Origin: UBA1479 sp048263775
GTDB lineage: Bacteria; Pseudomonadota; Alphaproteobacteria; Rhodospirillales; Casp-alpha2
Assembly (NCBI GenBank): GCA_048263775.1
Contig: JBLXDU010000007.1
Location: forward strand, 62,001 to 126,000
Reading direction: 5' to 3'
DNA: 64,000 bases
The notes below the pieces were generated by a model. The model searched no databases. It was not told the DNA's origin and saw only the letters and a program-made list of their open reading frames with translations. How positions within the stretch are numbered: the first letter of the stretch is position 1; the number at the start of each line of letters is the position of its first letter. A program made the translations under genes and the position numbers. Shown one piece after another: positions 45,092 through 54,973 of the stretch.

Positions 45092-45673
45092 ATGACCAAG
45101 ATTACCCTCGACCGCCGCGAGCTTCTGGCGCCCCTGTTCCCGGACAAGGACAACTGGCTGTTCGTCTCGGGCCTGGCGGGCTCGTCCAAGGACGCGGCCG
45201 GGCTGACCAACGACGGTCCCAACCTGTTCACCATGGCCGGCTGCATGGGCTCGGCCGTCGCCACGGGCCTGGGCATGGCGCTCTCGGCCCCGGAAAAGCA
45301 GGTCGCCGTCATCACCGGCGACGGGGAACTGCAAATGGGTTTGGGCTCCCTCAACACGGTGGCGACGCAGGCCCCGGCCAACCTGACCATCGTCTGCATC
45401 GACAACGGCACCCATGGCGAAACCGGCGGCCAGGAAGGCCACACGGCCCAGCGCACCAACCTCGCGATGATTGCCCAGGGTTCGGGCATCCCCAGCGTGA
45501 AGGAAATCACCTCGGCCGATCAGATCGCGGATGCCCATGACTTCATTCGCAACCAGCCCGGCCCCCGCTTCCTGTGGTGCCGCGTGCTGCCCGGCGACCC
45601 CACGGCTTTCAAGCGCAACTTCAACCCGGCGGAATGCCGGATCGCGTTTCGGAGGGCGTATCTCGGAGCGTGA
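45092..45673 (+). CDS. comE: Sulfopyruvate decarboxylase-like beta subunit
   Basis: This 193-residue protein is the diphosphate-binding half of the enzyme; GDGELQMGLGSLNTVA ... CIDNG is the GDG-x(26-28)-N ThDP motif. With the alpha subunit it would decarboxylate sulfopyruvate to sulfoacetaldehyde, or an analogous substrate. No sulfoacetaldehyde acetyltransferase or other sulfonate catabolic gene is beside it, so the pathway is unresolved. ATG 45092 follows GGGAGACC. A strong terminator follows. Confidence 0.8.
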   Translation: MTKITLDRRELLAPLFPDKDNWLFVSGLAGSSKDAAGLTNDGPNLFTMAGCMGSAVATGLGMALSAPEKQVAVITGDGELQMGLGSLNTVATQAPANLTIVCIDNGTHGETGGQEGHTAQRTNLAMIAQGSGIPSVKEITSADQIADAHDFIRNQPGPRFLWCRVLPGDPTAFKRNFNPAECRIAFRRAYLGA

Positions 45674-45696
45674 CGCCGCCGCGCAACAGATAAAAG

Positions 45697-45723
45697 AAAA
45701 GGCCGGGCATTGCCCGGCCTTTT
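45697..45723. terminator. Rho-independent terminator after comE
   Basis: Arms AAAAGGCCGGGC and GCCCGGCCTTTT with an ATT loop form a perfect 12-bp hairpin. Being symmetrical with A and T flanks, it can act on both strands and marks the left edge of the AT-rich island. Confidence 0.9.
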
Positions 45724-45752
45724 CGTATTCGGTGGGGTGGTGGACGATGGTC

Positions 45753-45765
45753 AGTCGTCGTCGCC
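45753..45765. repeat. 13-bp direct repeat, left copy
   Basis: AGTCGTCGTCGCC at 45753-45765 is repeated exactly at 48032-48044, where it encodes the GDDD end and part of the stop codon of thiC. In the left copy the complementary strand also reads Gly-Asp-Asp-Asp then TGA. The pair brackets the retron island. Confidence 0.45.
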
Positions 45766-45858
45766 AATTGTTCCCCCAACATGGTCTTTAGGTGGATATA
45801 CTTGCGGAAGATGTGTCACGGATAAAAAAATGAACCAAGTCGTGTTCGCAATGCATGA

Positions 45859-47595
45859 TCAAGGTGATGTGCCAGCGCTTCCAACTTTGGTATCGAAATC
45901 AATGATCGCAGCTTCGATGCGCTTTAATAATTTCCGGAACCTCGAGAAATTTATCGTGCTTTGGCCAGCTTTCACGACTTTTTCCGCAAATATTTGTTTT
46001 CCGTACTCTGTATTTCTGTCGAAGGTTTTAGTGTCAGGGTTGAATTTTTTTCCTTCAATTTTTTTTGATGTAACGGGCTTGAAGAAAAGATCCTCGATCA
46101 TCGTTTCTTTCGAGCCTTTGAGTAAGGGAATCGTCACTAGATATAAATTTTCGACTAAGTGATAAAATTCGGCGTGGCCATCAACTTTCTTCCCCGTAAT
46201 TTGAGACGCTTTTTTAAACACCTCTTTTGCGCCAGAGTCTTGATCAATCAAAAGTATGACTGGTGCCTTTCTGCCAGGACAGAGATATCGAGCCATCCTG
46301 GCTTTGTAATGATGAATAAATGAAGGAAAATCCCCGGTCCCACCCGAGAACTGCATCAATTCTAAATTTCTGTCTGAGTGTTTGAAAAAGTCTAAATGCC
46401 AAGAAGTATCTGGTCCAGATAACGAAATAAGTTTTGGAAAATGTGCATTCAGAGATTTGAGCGCGCACTTTAGATAGACGTTGTCAGTCTTGCCTTCACA
46501 AAAGATGAGAGGTTTAGAAAGGGTGTGAAATTTCTCAAAATATAAAAACCTACGCATAAGTTCATGTATGGCTGTCGGGTTTTCCCATTTATCTTGTATT
46601 TTTCTGTCGTCGTGCATTTTTTTAACGTTGTAAATATAGCTGAGTACTCCCCTCAATTGATTTACGGAACCAATTACAGGCGTATCGCTATCTTTTGGCT
46701 GACCCCACCGAATTTCTTTTCCAATGTAGAATGAGCCCGTCCTAAATAGAGAATCGCACATTGCTCGCGCCTGTCGGTAATAATTGGCTGGAATGTTAGC
46801 CTTCTTATTCACAACGAGTCCGGTCACAGATTGTCGATTGGTCCAATATTGCATTGAGATCTTATTTTCGTTGATCTCAAAACCAGCTCGTTTAATTGAG
46901 CCGGTCAATTCAACACTCGGAACCCAATTTGCGGTCGAGTCTTGAACTGCAATTAACGCAGGGAATTTCTTGTCACGAGTGGAGAACGTAATGTCATCCG
47001 CATAGCGGCTATAGGTGCACCCAGCTTTTTTTGCCATTCGTACGAGGCGGATATCTAAGATATTACCAATTAGGTTGGAGATTACAGGTGAGGAGGGGCT
47101 TCCTTGGGGAAGTTCGTTCTCGTAGCAGGCGATCTGGGCAAGGGTCGTGGCGACCGCTTCCTCAAGTTCAAAATCTTTACTGGTTAGGAAAAAACCTCTA
47201 ACCCGCCCGAAATTTAGGGAGGGGAAAAAATCCTTTAGATCAATATTGAAAACGTATCTTTGGCCACGGTGAGTGTTTGCATTCGTAACAATCGAATGAG
47301 ACCGCCGAAAACCATGTGACAGGCTCTTCCGAAATTTTTGAGGACCATAAAGTTCATCAAAACAATCGTGGAGTAGCCTGGAAAGTTGGGATTGGAGGAG
47401 CTTGAGTTCAGGGCAAGGTGCCTTGATCTTTCTGATCCCTCCTCCGGATTTCGGAATCTCAAACTGGCTGTACTTCTTTGCATTATCCATCTTGTAGACG
47501 ATGAATGAGAGTGTGCTGGGCTGATATCCCAGCAGATGGGCAAGATCATGCCGGGTTTTGGCATTCTTCAGTTGTTCAAGAATTTTGCGTGCCAA
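45859..47595 (-). CDS. Retron reverse transcriptase fused to a TOPRIM domain
   Basis: This 578-residue protein has a retron-type reverse transcriptase (about 1-355) and a C-terminal TOPRIM domain (about 361-460). RT features: the NAxxH motif of retrons (NANTH, 105-109), DLKDFFPS with catalytic D119, LPQGSPSSP, YADD at 198-201, and the VTG motif (257-259) that positions the template RNA. The TOPRIM part has EGKTD (E367, D371) and DQD (D451, D453), then ETMIEDLFF, as in OLD-type nucleases. This RT-TOPRIM layout is that of retron Ec67, where the TOPRIM part is the toxic effector. The start is TTG at 47595, directly after an in-frame TAA; family similarity begins there. Codons are AT-rich, unlike all neighbours, which suggests horizontal transfer. 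Confidence 0.95.
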   Translation of the reverse strand: MARKILEQLKNAKTRHDLAHLLGYQPSTLSFIVYKMDNAKKYSQFEIPKSGGGIRKIKAPCPELKLLQSQLSRLLHDCFDELYGPQKFRKSLSHGFRRSHSIVTNANTHRGQRYVFNIDLKDFFPSLNFGRVRGFFLTSKDFELEEAVATTLAQIACYENELPQGSPSSPVISNLIGNILDIRLVRMAKKAGCTYSRYADDITFSTRDKKFPALIAVQDSTANWVPSVELTGSIKRAGFEINENKISMQYWTNRQSVTGLVVNKKANIPANYYRQARAMCDSLFRTGSFYIGKEIRWGQPKDSDTPVIGSVNQLRGVLSYIYNVKKMHDDRKIQDKWENPTAIHELMRRFLYFEKFHTLSKPLIFCEGKTDNVYLKCALKSLNAHFPKLISLSGPDTSWHLDFFKHSDRNLELMQFSGGTGDFPSFIHHYKARMARYLCPGRKAPVILLIDQDSGAKEVFKKASQITGKKVDGHAEFYHLVENLYLVTIPLLKGSKETMIEDLFFKPVTSKKIEGKKFNPDTKTFDRNTEYGKQIFAEKVVKAGQSTINFSRFRKLLKRIEAAIIDFDTKVGSAGTSP

Positions 47596-47617
47596 TTAAG
47601 TTCTCATAAAAATGGGC

Positions 47618-47757
47618 GGCTTGCAGACACTCCTACGCGACGGATGGCCAATCGCGTAATAGCCATAGATGGCATTGTACGTCGTCATCGAGCACGAGCC
47701 CGTCTAACGTTGTGTTCATATATCGCGATGGCGCGATAACAAATCTGTCTGCAAGCC
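47618..47757 (-). ncRNA. Retron msr-msd non-coding RNA
   Basis: Read on the minus strand, GGCTTGCAGACA (47757-47746) and its exact complement TGTCTGCAAGCC (47629-47618) form a 12-bp inverted repeat about 115 bases apart: the a1/a2 pair of a retron ncRNA. A G at 47745 just after a1 is a candidate branch guanosine. The msr side has a perfect stem-loop, TATCGCG-CCAT-CGCGATA (47738-47721). The msd side has a 7-bp hairpin TACGCGA/TCGCGTA (47658-47634) and a small GCCAT/ATGGC hairpin (47673-47662). The a2 repeat ends 22 bases before the RT start. The RNA would template a branched RNA-DNA hybrid, msDNA. Confidence 0.85.
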
Positions 47758-47764
47758 TGTTCGC

Positions 47765-47793
47765 AGATTAGCTGCGTGATATCAAAGGCACAA
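47765..47793 (-). promoter_or_regulatory. Candidate retron promoter
   Basis: On the minus strand TTGTGC (47793-47788) and TAATCT (47770-47765) are separated by 17 bases, fitting -35 and -10 boxes. The predicted start falls just before the a1 repeat, as expected for a retron transcript running through msr-msd into the RT gene. This is based on position and spacing alone. Confidence 0.45.
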
Positions 47794-47934
47794 TACCTAT
47801 GAGTTGTAGGCCCTAGTTCGGGGGGCAATGAAATTAATTGATGAAGCCAAAGGGCTTTGCTCCATGAATCTTTGTGGCTTATTTGGGCACGCTGGAGGTC
47901 GTTGACTGATGTCGGGATTAACCCGGCCGTACTT

Positions 47935-47970
47935 AATAAAAAGGCCGCGCATCGAAGATACGCGGCCTTT
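47935..47970 (-). terminator. Rho-independent terminator of thiC
   Basis: On the minus strand a 10-bp stem, AAAGGCCGCG and CGCGGCCTTT, with an 11-base loop is followed by TTATT. It lies about 60 bases after the thiC stop and marks the right edge of the AT-rich island. Confidence 0.85.
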
Positions 47971-48029
47971 CGTCCCGGGATAGCCCCGGGCGCTAACTTG
48001 GCAGTGGACGCTAGGGCGTCGCGGGCGGT

Positions 48030-49874
<1,845 letters not shown>

Positions 49875-49970
49875 GGATCAGGACTCCCAAGGTCGCGTTA
49901 TCAAATGGTCGCTCAAGCGATCCGGCGGATAGCGGCGCGTGGGAGAAAGAATAGAAGAGCCCCTTTGGGG

Positions 49971-50099
49971 GTTCCGTTCCCTACGCCGGTATTGCTCCGG
50001 ATCAGGTTCGAAGGGTCACCGCGTTGCCCGCCCTCGCCAGTTTGGCTACGGCGCGGCCGTCGGAATCTCAGCCCCCTATCGGGGCCCCCCGTCGGAACA
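49971..50099 (-). promoter_or_regulatory. TPP riboswitch (THI element) upstream of thiC
   Basis: On the minus strand the leader holds CTGAGA near 50070 and then ACCTGATCCGGAGCAATACC and GGCGTAGGGA near 49980-50016, the two conserved halves of the thiamine-pyrophosphate riboswitch. GTTCC at the 5' end pairs with GGAAC at the 3' end as P1. Downstream, CCCC-AAA-GGGG followed by a T-rich stretch could be the expression platform. Binding TPP would lower thiC expression. Confidence 0.95.
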
Positions 50100-50206
50100 G
50101 GGGGAATCTGAGGGTTAACGCGGGCAAGGTCAAGGGATTCCGCCCGCGGGCGGGCCTGTCTTTCGACTATATCGCGGGTTATTCCGGATTCTGGTAAAAT
50201 CGCGCC

Positions 50207-50692
50207 ATGAAAAAGGGTTTGGTCGTAACGGCTTGCCTGCTGTTCCTGGTGTTCGCCTGTTCGCCCGACGGCGATGACGGGGGGCTGAAGGGGCGTGCCT
50301 GCGTGATGGACGGCGATACGCTGATGATCGGCGGCACGCGCCGCCACACGAAATGCATCGAAGGCCAGATCGTCGATCTTTGGGGCATCACCGCCTTTGG
50401 CCTGGATCAGTTGTGCCCGCATCCCTCGGGCCGGATGATTCGCTGCGGCCTCTATGCCGCCGCGCAACTGCAGGAAAAGGTGAAGACCAGCGAGATCCGC
50501 TGCGAGCAAAAAGAAAGCAAGTTCGGCGGGGTTCTGGTGGCGCAGTGCTTCGTCGGCGACGACGACATCGGCCAGTACATGGTCGCCAACGGTTTTGCCA
50601 AGGCGAATGCCGCGGTCACCGAACGCTATACCGGTCATGAAGCCCAGGCCAGGGCCCAGCGCCGTGGTTTATGGGAGACGGGCAGCAGGTAA
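50207..50692 (+). CDS. Lipoprotein with staphylococcal-nuclease-like domain, probably inactive
   Basis: This 161-residue protein has a lipobox (LVFACS) after an N-terminal helix, so it should be lipid-anchored. The domain pattern VMDGDTLMIGG ... VDLWGITAFGLDQ ... GQYMVANGFAKA ... EAQARAQRRGLW matches the thermonuclease fold. The catalytic Arg and Asp/Glu expected in the RL-GID-x-PE loop are not visible: this protein has DLWGITAFGLDQ. It may bind nucleic acid or serve another envelope role. It diverges from thiC. Confidence 0.75.
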   Translation: MKKGLVVTACLLFLVFACSPDGDDGGLKGRACVMDGDTLMIGGTRRHTKCIEGQIVDLWGITAFGLDQLCPHPSGRMIRCGLYAAAQLQEKVKTSEIRCEQKESKFGGVLVAQCFVGDDDIGQYMVANGFAKANAAVTERYTGHEAQARAQRRGLWETGSR

Positions 50693-50746
50693 TCCGCTGC
50701 CGATTATTCTGTCGCCAGGCTACGGGCCGGCCCCTAATATCCCTGC

Positions 50747-51334
50747 ATGCTGTCGATCCGAAATCTTCGCGCGCACCTGGTACAGGTTGACGACCTGGAC
50801 CTGGACGCGGGCGACTGCATCGCCGTCATGGGGCCTTCGGGTTCGGGCAAAAGTCTCATGTTAAGGGCGCTTGCCGACCTTGACCCGGCGGAGGGCGAGA
50901 TCACCCTGGACGGTCACGAGCGCATGTCCATGACCGGCCCCGACTGGCGGCGCCAGGTGATGTATGTCGGCCCGGAATCGGGCTGGTGGGAAGACCATGT
51001 GGGTGATCATTTCGAAGATCCGGAGGCCGTCACCGGCGTGCTGCAGCGCCTTGGTTTCAAGGCAGATGCCCTGACCTGGCCGGTGTCGCGCCTGTCGACC
51101 GGCGAACGCCAGCGCCTGGCCATCGCCCGCGCCTTCGACCGGGGTCCGCGCGTGTTGCTGCTGGACGAACCCACAGGCGCTCTGGATCAGGCGGCGACGG
51201 CGCTGGTCGAGGGCGTCATCCACGACTTCCTGATGGACGGCGGCATCGTCATCATTGCGACCCATGCCAAGGATCAGGCGGCGCGGCTCGGCAAGCGGCT
51301 TCTGACCATGAAAGAAGGCAGGCTGTCCGCATGA
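50747..51334 (+). CDS. fetA: FetA-like ABC transporter ATP-binding protein
   Basis: This 195-residue ATPase has Walker A GPSGSGKS, signature LSTGERQRLAIA, Walker B LLLDEPTGALD and a switch His in IATHAKDQA. It is short, like YbbL/FetA, the ATPase of the FetAB iron exporter. Its stop overlaps the permease ATG by four bases. Identification rests on the partner; function in iron efflux is inferred from the family. Confidence 0.85.
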   Translation: MLSIRNLRAHLVQVDDLDLDAGDCIAVMGPSGSGKSLMLRALADLDPAEGEITLDGHERMSMTGPDWRRQVMYVGPESGWWEDHVGDHFEDPEAVTGVLQRLGFKADALTWPVSRLSTGERQRLAIARAFDRGPRVLLLDEPTGALDQAATALVEGVIHDFLMDGGIVIIATHAKDQAARLGKRLLTMKEGRLSA

Positions 51335-52140
51335 CCAGTCAGGCCATTCCCCTGTCGACGCTCGATCTGGCCCTGGCGGGCCTGTTGCTGGTGATCAACG
51401 GCGGGCTGTCCATCTGGCTCGGCCTCGGCATTACCCGCTCGCTCGCCATCGCCGCCGTGCGCATGACGGTGCAGCTGCTGCTGGTGGGATTGGTCCTCAA
51501 GGCCCTGTTCGCGCAGCAGTCGCCCTGGCTGACGCTCGGCGTGGTCGGGATCATGGTCGGCTTCGCCGGCTACGAGATCATGAACCGCCAGGACCGCAAG
51601 CTGACCGGTTGGTGGTCCTACGGGATCGGCGTCTCGACCATGACCTTCGCCGCTATTTCCGTGACCTGTCTGGCCCTAACGACACAACTCAAGCCCGATC
51701 CCTGGTGGGATGCGCGCTATGCCGTGCCCATTCTGGGCATGATCCTGGGCAATGCCATGACCGGGATCAGCCTGGGCCTGAACACCCTGTTCAACACGGT
51801 GGTCCGCGAACGCTGGGCCGTGGAGGCGCAGATCGCCCTCGGCTTTCCGCGCCAGGTGGCGCTGCGTCCCTTCATCCGCCGCGCCCTCAAGACCGCGCTG
51901 ATGCCGACCATCAATTCGATGGCGGCGACGGGGGTGGTGTCCCTGCCGGGGATGATGACGGGCCAGATACTGGCCGGGGCCGACCCGGTCGAGGCCGTGA
52001 AATACCAACTGCTGGTGATGTTCCTGATCGGCGGGGCAACGGGCATCGGCGCCGTCATGGCGATCTATGCCGCCGTGTGGCGCATCACCGATCCGCGCCA
52101 CCGCCTGCGCCTGGACCGAATACAAGGAACCGATCAATGA
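51331..52140 (+). CDS. fetB: FetB-like ABC transporter permease (UPF0014)
   Basis: This 269-residue membrane protein has about seven hydrophobic segments and the UPF0014 features AVRMTVQLLLVGLVL, GMILGNAMTGISLGLN and MAATGVVSLPGMMTGQILAG. E. coli FetAB confers iron/peroxide tolerance. ATGA overlaps at both ends couple it to fetA and to the enolase-superfamily gene. Confidence 0.88.
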   Translation: MTSQAIPLSTLDLALAGLLLVINGGLSIWLGLGITRSLAIAAVRMTVQLLLVGLVLKALFAQQSPWLTLGVVGIMVGFAGYEIMNRQDRKLTGWWSYGIGVSTMTFAAISVTCLALTTQLKPDPWWDARYAVPILGMILGNAMTGISLGLNTLFNTVVRERWAVEAQIALGFPRQVALRPFIRRALKTALMPTINSMAATGVVSLPGMMTGQILAGADPVEAVKYQLLVMFLIGGATGIGAVMAIYAAVWRITDPRHRLRLDRIQGTDQ

Positions 52141-53219
52141 CCGACATCGTCACCGCCGTCCGCGCGCGCCCTGTGGTCGTGCCCATGCGCCGGCCGCTGG
52201 CCACGGCGGGGGGCGTGGTATCCGAAGCGCCCCTGATTCTGGTCGATGTCGAGACCTCGGGCGGGATCATCGGCCGCGCCTATTCCTTCGCCTATCAGGC
52301 CTGGGCGCTCAAGCCGCTGATGGCCATGTACGCGGCCCTGGGCGAGCGCACCATCGGCCAACCGCTCGACCCGCAGGCAGTGCAGGCGGACCTGATGGCC
52401 ATGACCCGCCTGGCCGGAGCCAAGGGGGCGGCGGGGCAGGCGATCTCGGGCCTCGACATGGCCTTGTGGGATGCCGCCGCCAAGGATAAAGGCCAGCCCC
52501 TCTACCAACTGCTCGGCGCCGAGCCGGTCGCCACGCCCGCCTATAATTCCAAGGGCCTCGGCATGATCGGCGTGCAGGCGGCGGCCAAGGAGGCGCGGGA
52601 CCTTCTGGATGAAGGTTTCGCTGCGGTGAAGTTGCGCCTGGGCTATCCGACGCTGGAAGAAGACGTCGCCGTGGCGCGGGCCGTGCGGATGGCGATCGGC
52701 CCCGACGTGCCCTTGATGAGCGACTACAACCAAAGCCAGGAGGTCGAAGAGGTCATCCACCGGGTCAAGGCACTGGCGGCCGTGGACCTGTATTGGGTGG
52801 AGGAGCCGGTTCATTACGACGATTTTTACGGCCATGCGGCACTGCGTGCCGTGGTCAAGACACCGGTCCAGACGGGGGAGAACTGCTGGTATCCGGGCGA
52901 GATGGCGAAATGCATGGCCGCCGGCGGTTGCGACTATTTCATGCCCGACGCGGGCAAGATCGGCGGCGTCACCGGTTGGCTGGGGGCGGCCAAGCTGGCG
53001 GCGGCGGCGCATCTGCCGCTGTCGAGCCATCTGTACCCGGAAGTCAGCGTGCACCTTCTGGCGGCGACGCCGACCCGCCATTGGCTGGAATACGTCGATT
53101 GGGCCGAACCGATCCTGTTGGAACCGCTGCCCGTGACCGACGGCCATTGCCATCCTGCGGAAAAACCCGGCATCGGCATTGAATGGAACGACCGGGCCGT
53201 TGATAAGTATGGGGTGTGA
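52137..53219 (+). CDS. Mandelate racemase/muconate lactonizing enzyme family protein
   Basis: This 360-residue enolase-superfamily enzyme abstracts a proton alpha to a carboxylate. The second-strand motif KLRLG, metal ligands in LMSDYNQS, VEEPV and GENCW, the His-Asp pair in MPDAGKIGGVTG and SSHLYPE, and a late Glu in EYVDWAEP place it in the mandelate racemase subgroup. The substrate, probably a hydroxy acid or sugar acid, cannot be deduced. It begins with the ATG overlapping fetB's stop. Confidence 0.9.
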   Translation: MTDIVTAVRARPVVVPMRRPLATAGGVVSEAPLILVDVETSGGIIGRAYSFAYQAWALKPLMAMYAALGERTIGQPLDPQAVQADLMAMTRLAGAKGAAGQAISGLDMALWDAAAKDKGQPLYQLLGAEPVATPAYNSKGLGMIGVQAAAKEARDLLDEGFAAVKLRLGYPTLEEDVAVARAVRMAIGPDVPLMSDYNQSQEVEEVIHRVKALAAVDLYWVEEPVHYDDFYGHAALRAVVKTPVQTGENCWYPGEMAKCMAAGGCDYFMPDAGKIGGVTGWLGAAKLAAAAHLPLSSHLYPEVSVHLLAATPTRHWLEYVDWAEPILLEPLPVTDGHCHPAEKPGIGIEWNDRAVDKYGV

Positions 53220-53242
53220 TCCCCAGCCTGAAAGTTCCCACC

Positions 53243-54199
53243 ATGACCGATACCATCGTCTTCCTTGATCACGGGTCCCTTGCCCCCGGCACGGTGTTGC
53301 GCCCGCCGGCGTTCGCCCATCAATGGATCGACCACGACGAGACCAAACCCGGCGAGGTCGCGGCGCGCATCAAGGACGCGGCCATCGTGGTCACCAACAA
53401 GATCAAGGTGGGTGCCGCCGAGATGGATGCCGCGCCGGGGCTGAAGCTGATCGCCGTCTGCGCGACGGGAACCGACATCATCGACCTGGCGGCCGCCAAG
53501 GCGCGGGGCATCACCGTCTGCAACGTGCGGGGATACGCGGAACATTCCGTGCCGGAACATGCCTTCGGCCTGATTCTGACCCTGCGCCGCCAGATCATCG
53601 GCTATCTCGCGGATGTTGCGGCGGGCAAATGGCAACAGGCAGGCACCTTCACCTTCTTCACCCACGAGTTGCGCGATCTCTACGGCACGCGGCTGGCCGT
53701 GGTCGGGCGCGGCTCGCTCGGGCAGGGCGTGGCGACGATCGCCCGCGGCTTCGGGATGGAGGTCGTGTTCGTCGGACGCAAGGGTGATGCCGCGCCGGAA
53801 GCGCCCCTGATCCCCTGGGACGAGGCGATCGAGACGGCGGACGTGCTGACCCTGCATTGCCCGCTGACCCCGGAAACGCGGGACATGATCGGGCTGGACG
53901 AATTCAAGCGCATGAAGAAATCAGCCCTGATCATCAATACGGCCCGCGGCGGGCTGATCGACGAGGACGCCTTGGTCCAGGCCTTGACCGACGGCCTGAT
54001 CGCCGGGGCCGGGATCGACGTGGTGTCAAGCGAGCCGCCGCCCGCCGATCATCCCTTCATGGCCCTGGTCGGCCGGCCCGATTTCATCCTGACGCCGCAC
54101 ACGGCCTGGGCCGGAAACACGGCCCGCGCGGCCATGGCGGAACAGCTGATCCGCAATATCGAGAACTTCAAGAACGGGACGCCGACCAACGTGGTCTAG
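53243..54199 (+). CDS. D-2-hydroxyacid dehydrogenase family protein
   Basis: This 318-residue NAD(P)-dependent enzyme resembles glycerate/hydroxypyruvate-type dehydrogenases. The dinucleotide fold has GRGSLGQGVATIARGFGMEV; the catalytic Arg is in NTARGG, the Glu in VVSSEPPPADHPF and the His in LTPHTAW. It lies 23 bases downstream of the mandelate-racemase-like gene; the pair may act on the same hydroxy acid. ATG 53243 has better family alignment than a GTG at 53216. Confidence 0.9.
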   Translation: MTDTIVFLDHGSLAPGTVLRPPAFAHQWIDHDETKPGEVAARIKDAAIVVTNKIKVGAAEMDAAPGLKLIAVCATGTDIIDLAAAKARGITVCNVRGYAEHSVPEHAFGLILTLRRQIIGYLADVAAGKWQQAGTFTFFTHELRDLYGTRLAVVGRGSLGQGVATIARGFGMEVVFVGRKGDAAPEAPLIPWDEAIETADVLTLHCPLTPETRDMIGLDEFKRMKKSALIINTARGGLIDEDALVQALTDGLIAGAGIDVVSSEPPPADHPFMALVGRPDFILTPHTAWAGNTARAAMAEQLIRNIENFKNGTPTNVV

Positions 54200-54207
54200 G
54201 GTTGCCG

Positions 54208-54966
54208 TTAGGGCGTGATGTCGCTTCCGGGTCGTTTGGCGAGCTCTGTCGTGTCGGCGGCGGGCGCGTCCTGGGGGCGGCTGCCGTCGGGCGGGGTCCA
54301 GTCGCCGGGGCCGCCGGAAAAGCCCGCCGATCCCATGCCCGCCATGCCCGGCTTGGGATGGCGCAGGGTTTCCGGATCCTTGTAGCCGCCGAAGAACCGC
54401 CGGATGCCGCGCCATATCTTGGGCACCAGCCAGATCACCAGCAAAGCGAACAGACCGAGGCCGATCAGGAAGGCGACCGGGTTGAATACGGCGAGCGCCA
54501 GGCCGCCGAACACCATCACATCCTCAAGCAGGCTCATGCCCCAATTGGAGAACGGTTCGGGTGAGGTATTGATGACGGCGCGTGATCCCGCCTTGGCGGC
54601 GTGGGTCCCGGCGGCAATCATGCCGCCGCCCAGAAGGGCCGCCACGGTCTGCAGTTCCGCGTTCATGAAATCCAGCCCGCCGACGGCGCCCGCCGCCATC
54701 AGGGCGCCCGCCGGGATGCGGATGAAGGTGTGGATCAGGTCCCAGATGGAATCCAGGCCGGGAATCTTGTCGGCGAAGAATTCGATGAAATACAGAAGCG
54801 CCGCCGCCGCCAGCACCCATGTCGAGGACAGCACGGCCATGCTGTCCGGCAGTGAGATCACGCCGAAGGCATCCAGCCCGCCCAGGATCAGCACGGTGGC
54901 GTACAGGTTCAGCCCGCTGCCCCAGGCGGAACCCAGGGCAACGGCGAGGGCGGTTAACGGTTCCAT
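54208..54966 (-). CDS. DUF4126 family membrane protein
   Basis: This 252-residue protein has six or more hydrophobic segments; SAWGSGLNLYATVLILGGL, YFIEFFADKIPGLDSIWDLIHTFIRIPAGA and THAAKAGSRAVINTSPEP are typical of DUF4126. The function is unknown to me. The C-terminal tail is hydrophilic and Pro/Asp/Gly-rich. Its ATG is eight bases after the TerB-like gene, so the two are likely co-transcribed. Confidence 0.8.
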   Translation of the reverse strand: MEPLTALAVALGSAWGSGLNLYATVLILGGLDAFGVISLPDSMAVLSSTWVLAAAALLYFIEFFADKIPGLDSIWDLIHTFIRIPAGALMAAGAVGGLDFMNAELQTVAALLGGGMIAAGTHAAKAGSRAVINTSPEPFSNWGMSLLEDVMVFGGLALAVFNPVAFLIGLGLFALLVIWLVPKIWRGIRRFFGGYKDPETLRHPKPGMAGMGSAGFSGGPGDWTPPDGSRPQDAPAADTTELAKRPGSDITP

Positions 54967-54973
54967 GCGAGGC

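Noticed and set aside
45710..46162. Plus-strand open frame across the terminator and antisense to the 3' end of the RT gene
   Set aside because: It begins inside the comE terminator, lacks a ribosome-binding site and family features, and overlaps the TOPRIM-coding sequence.
51609..52136. Extended N-terminus for the mandelate-racemase-family protein
   Set aside because: The extension overlaps fetB in another frame; family similarity begins at ATG 52137.
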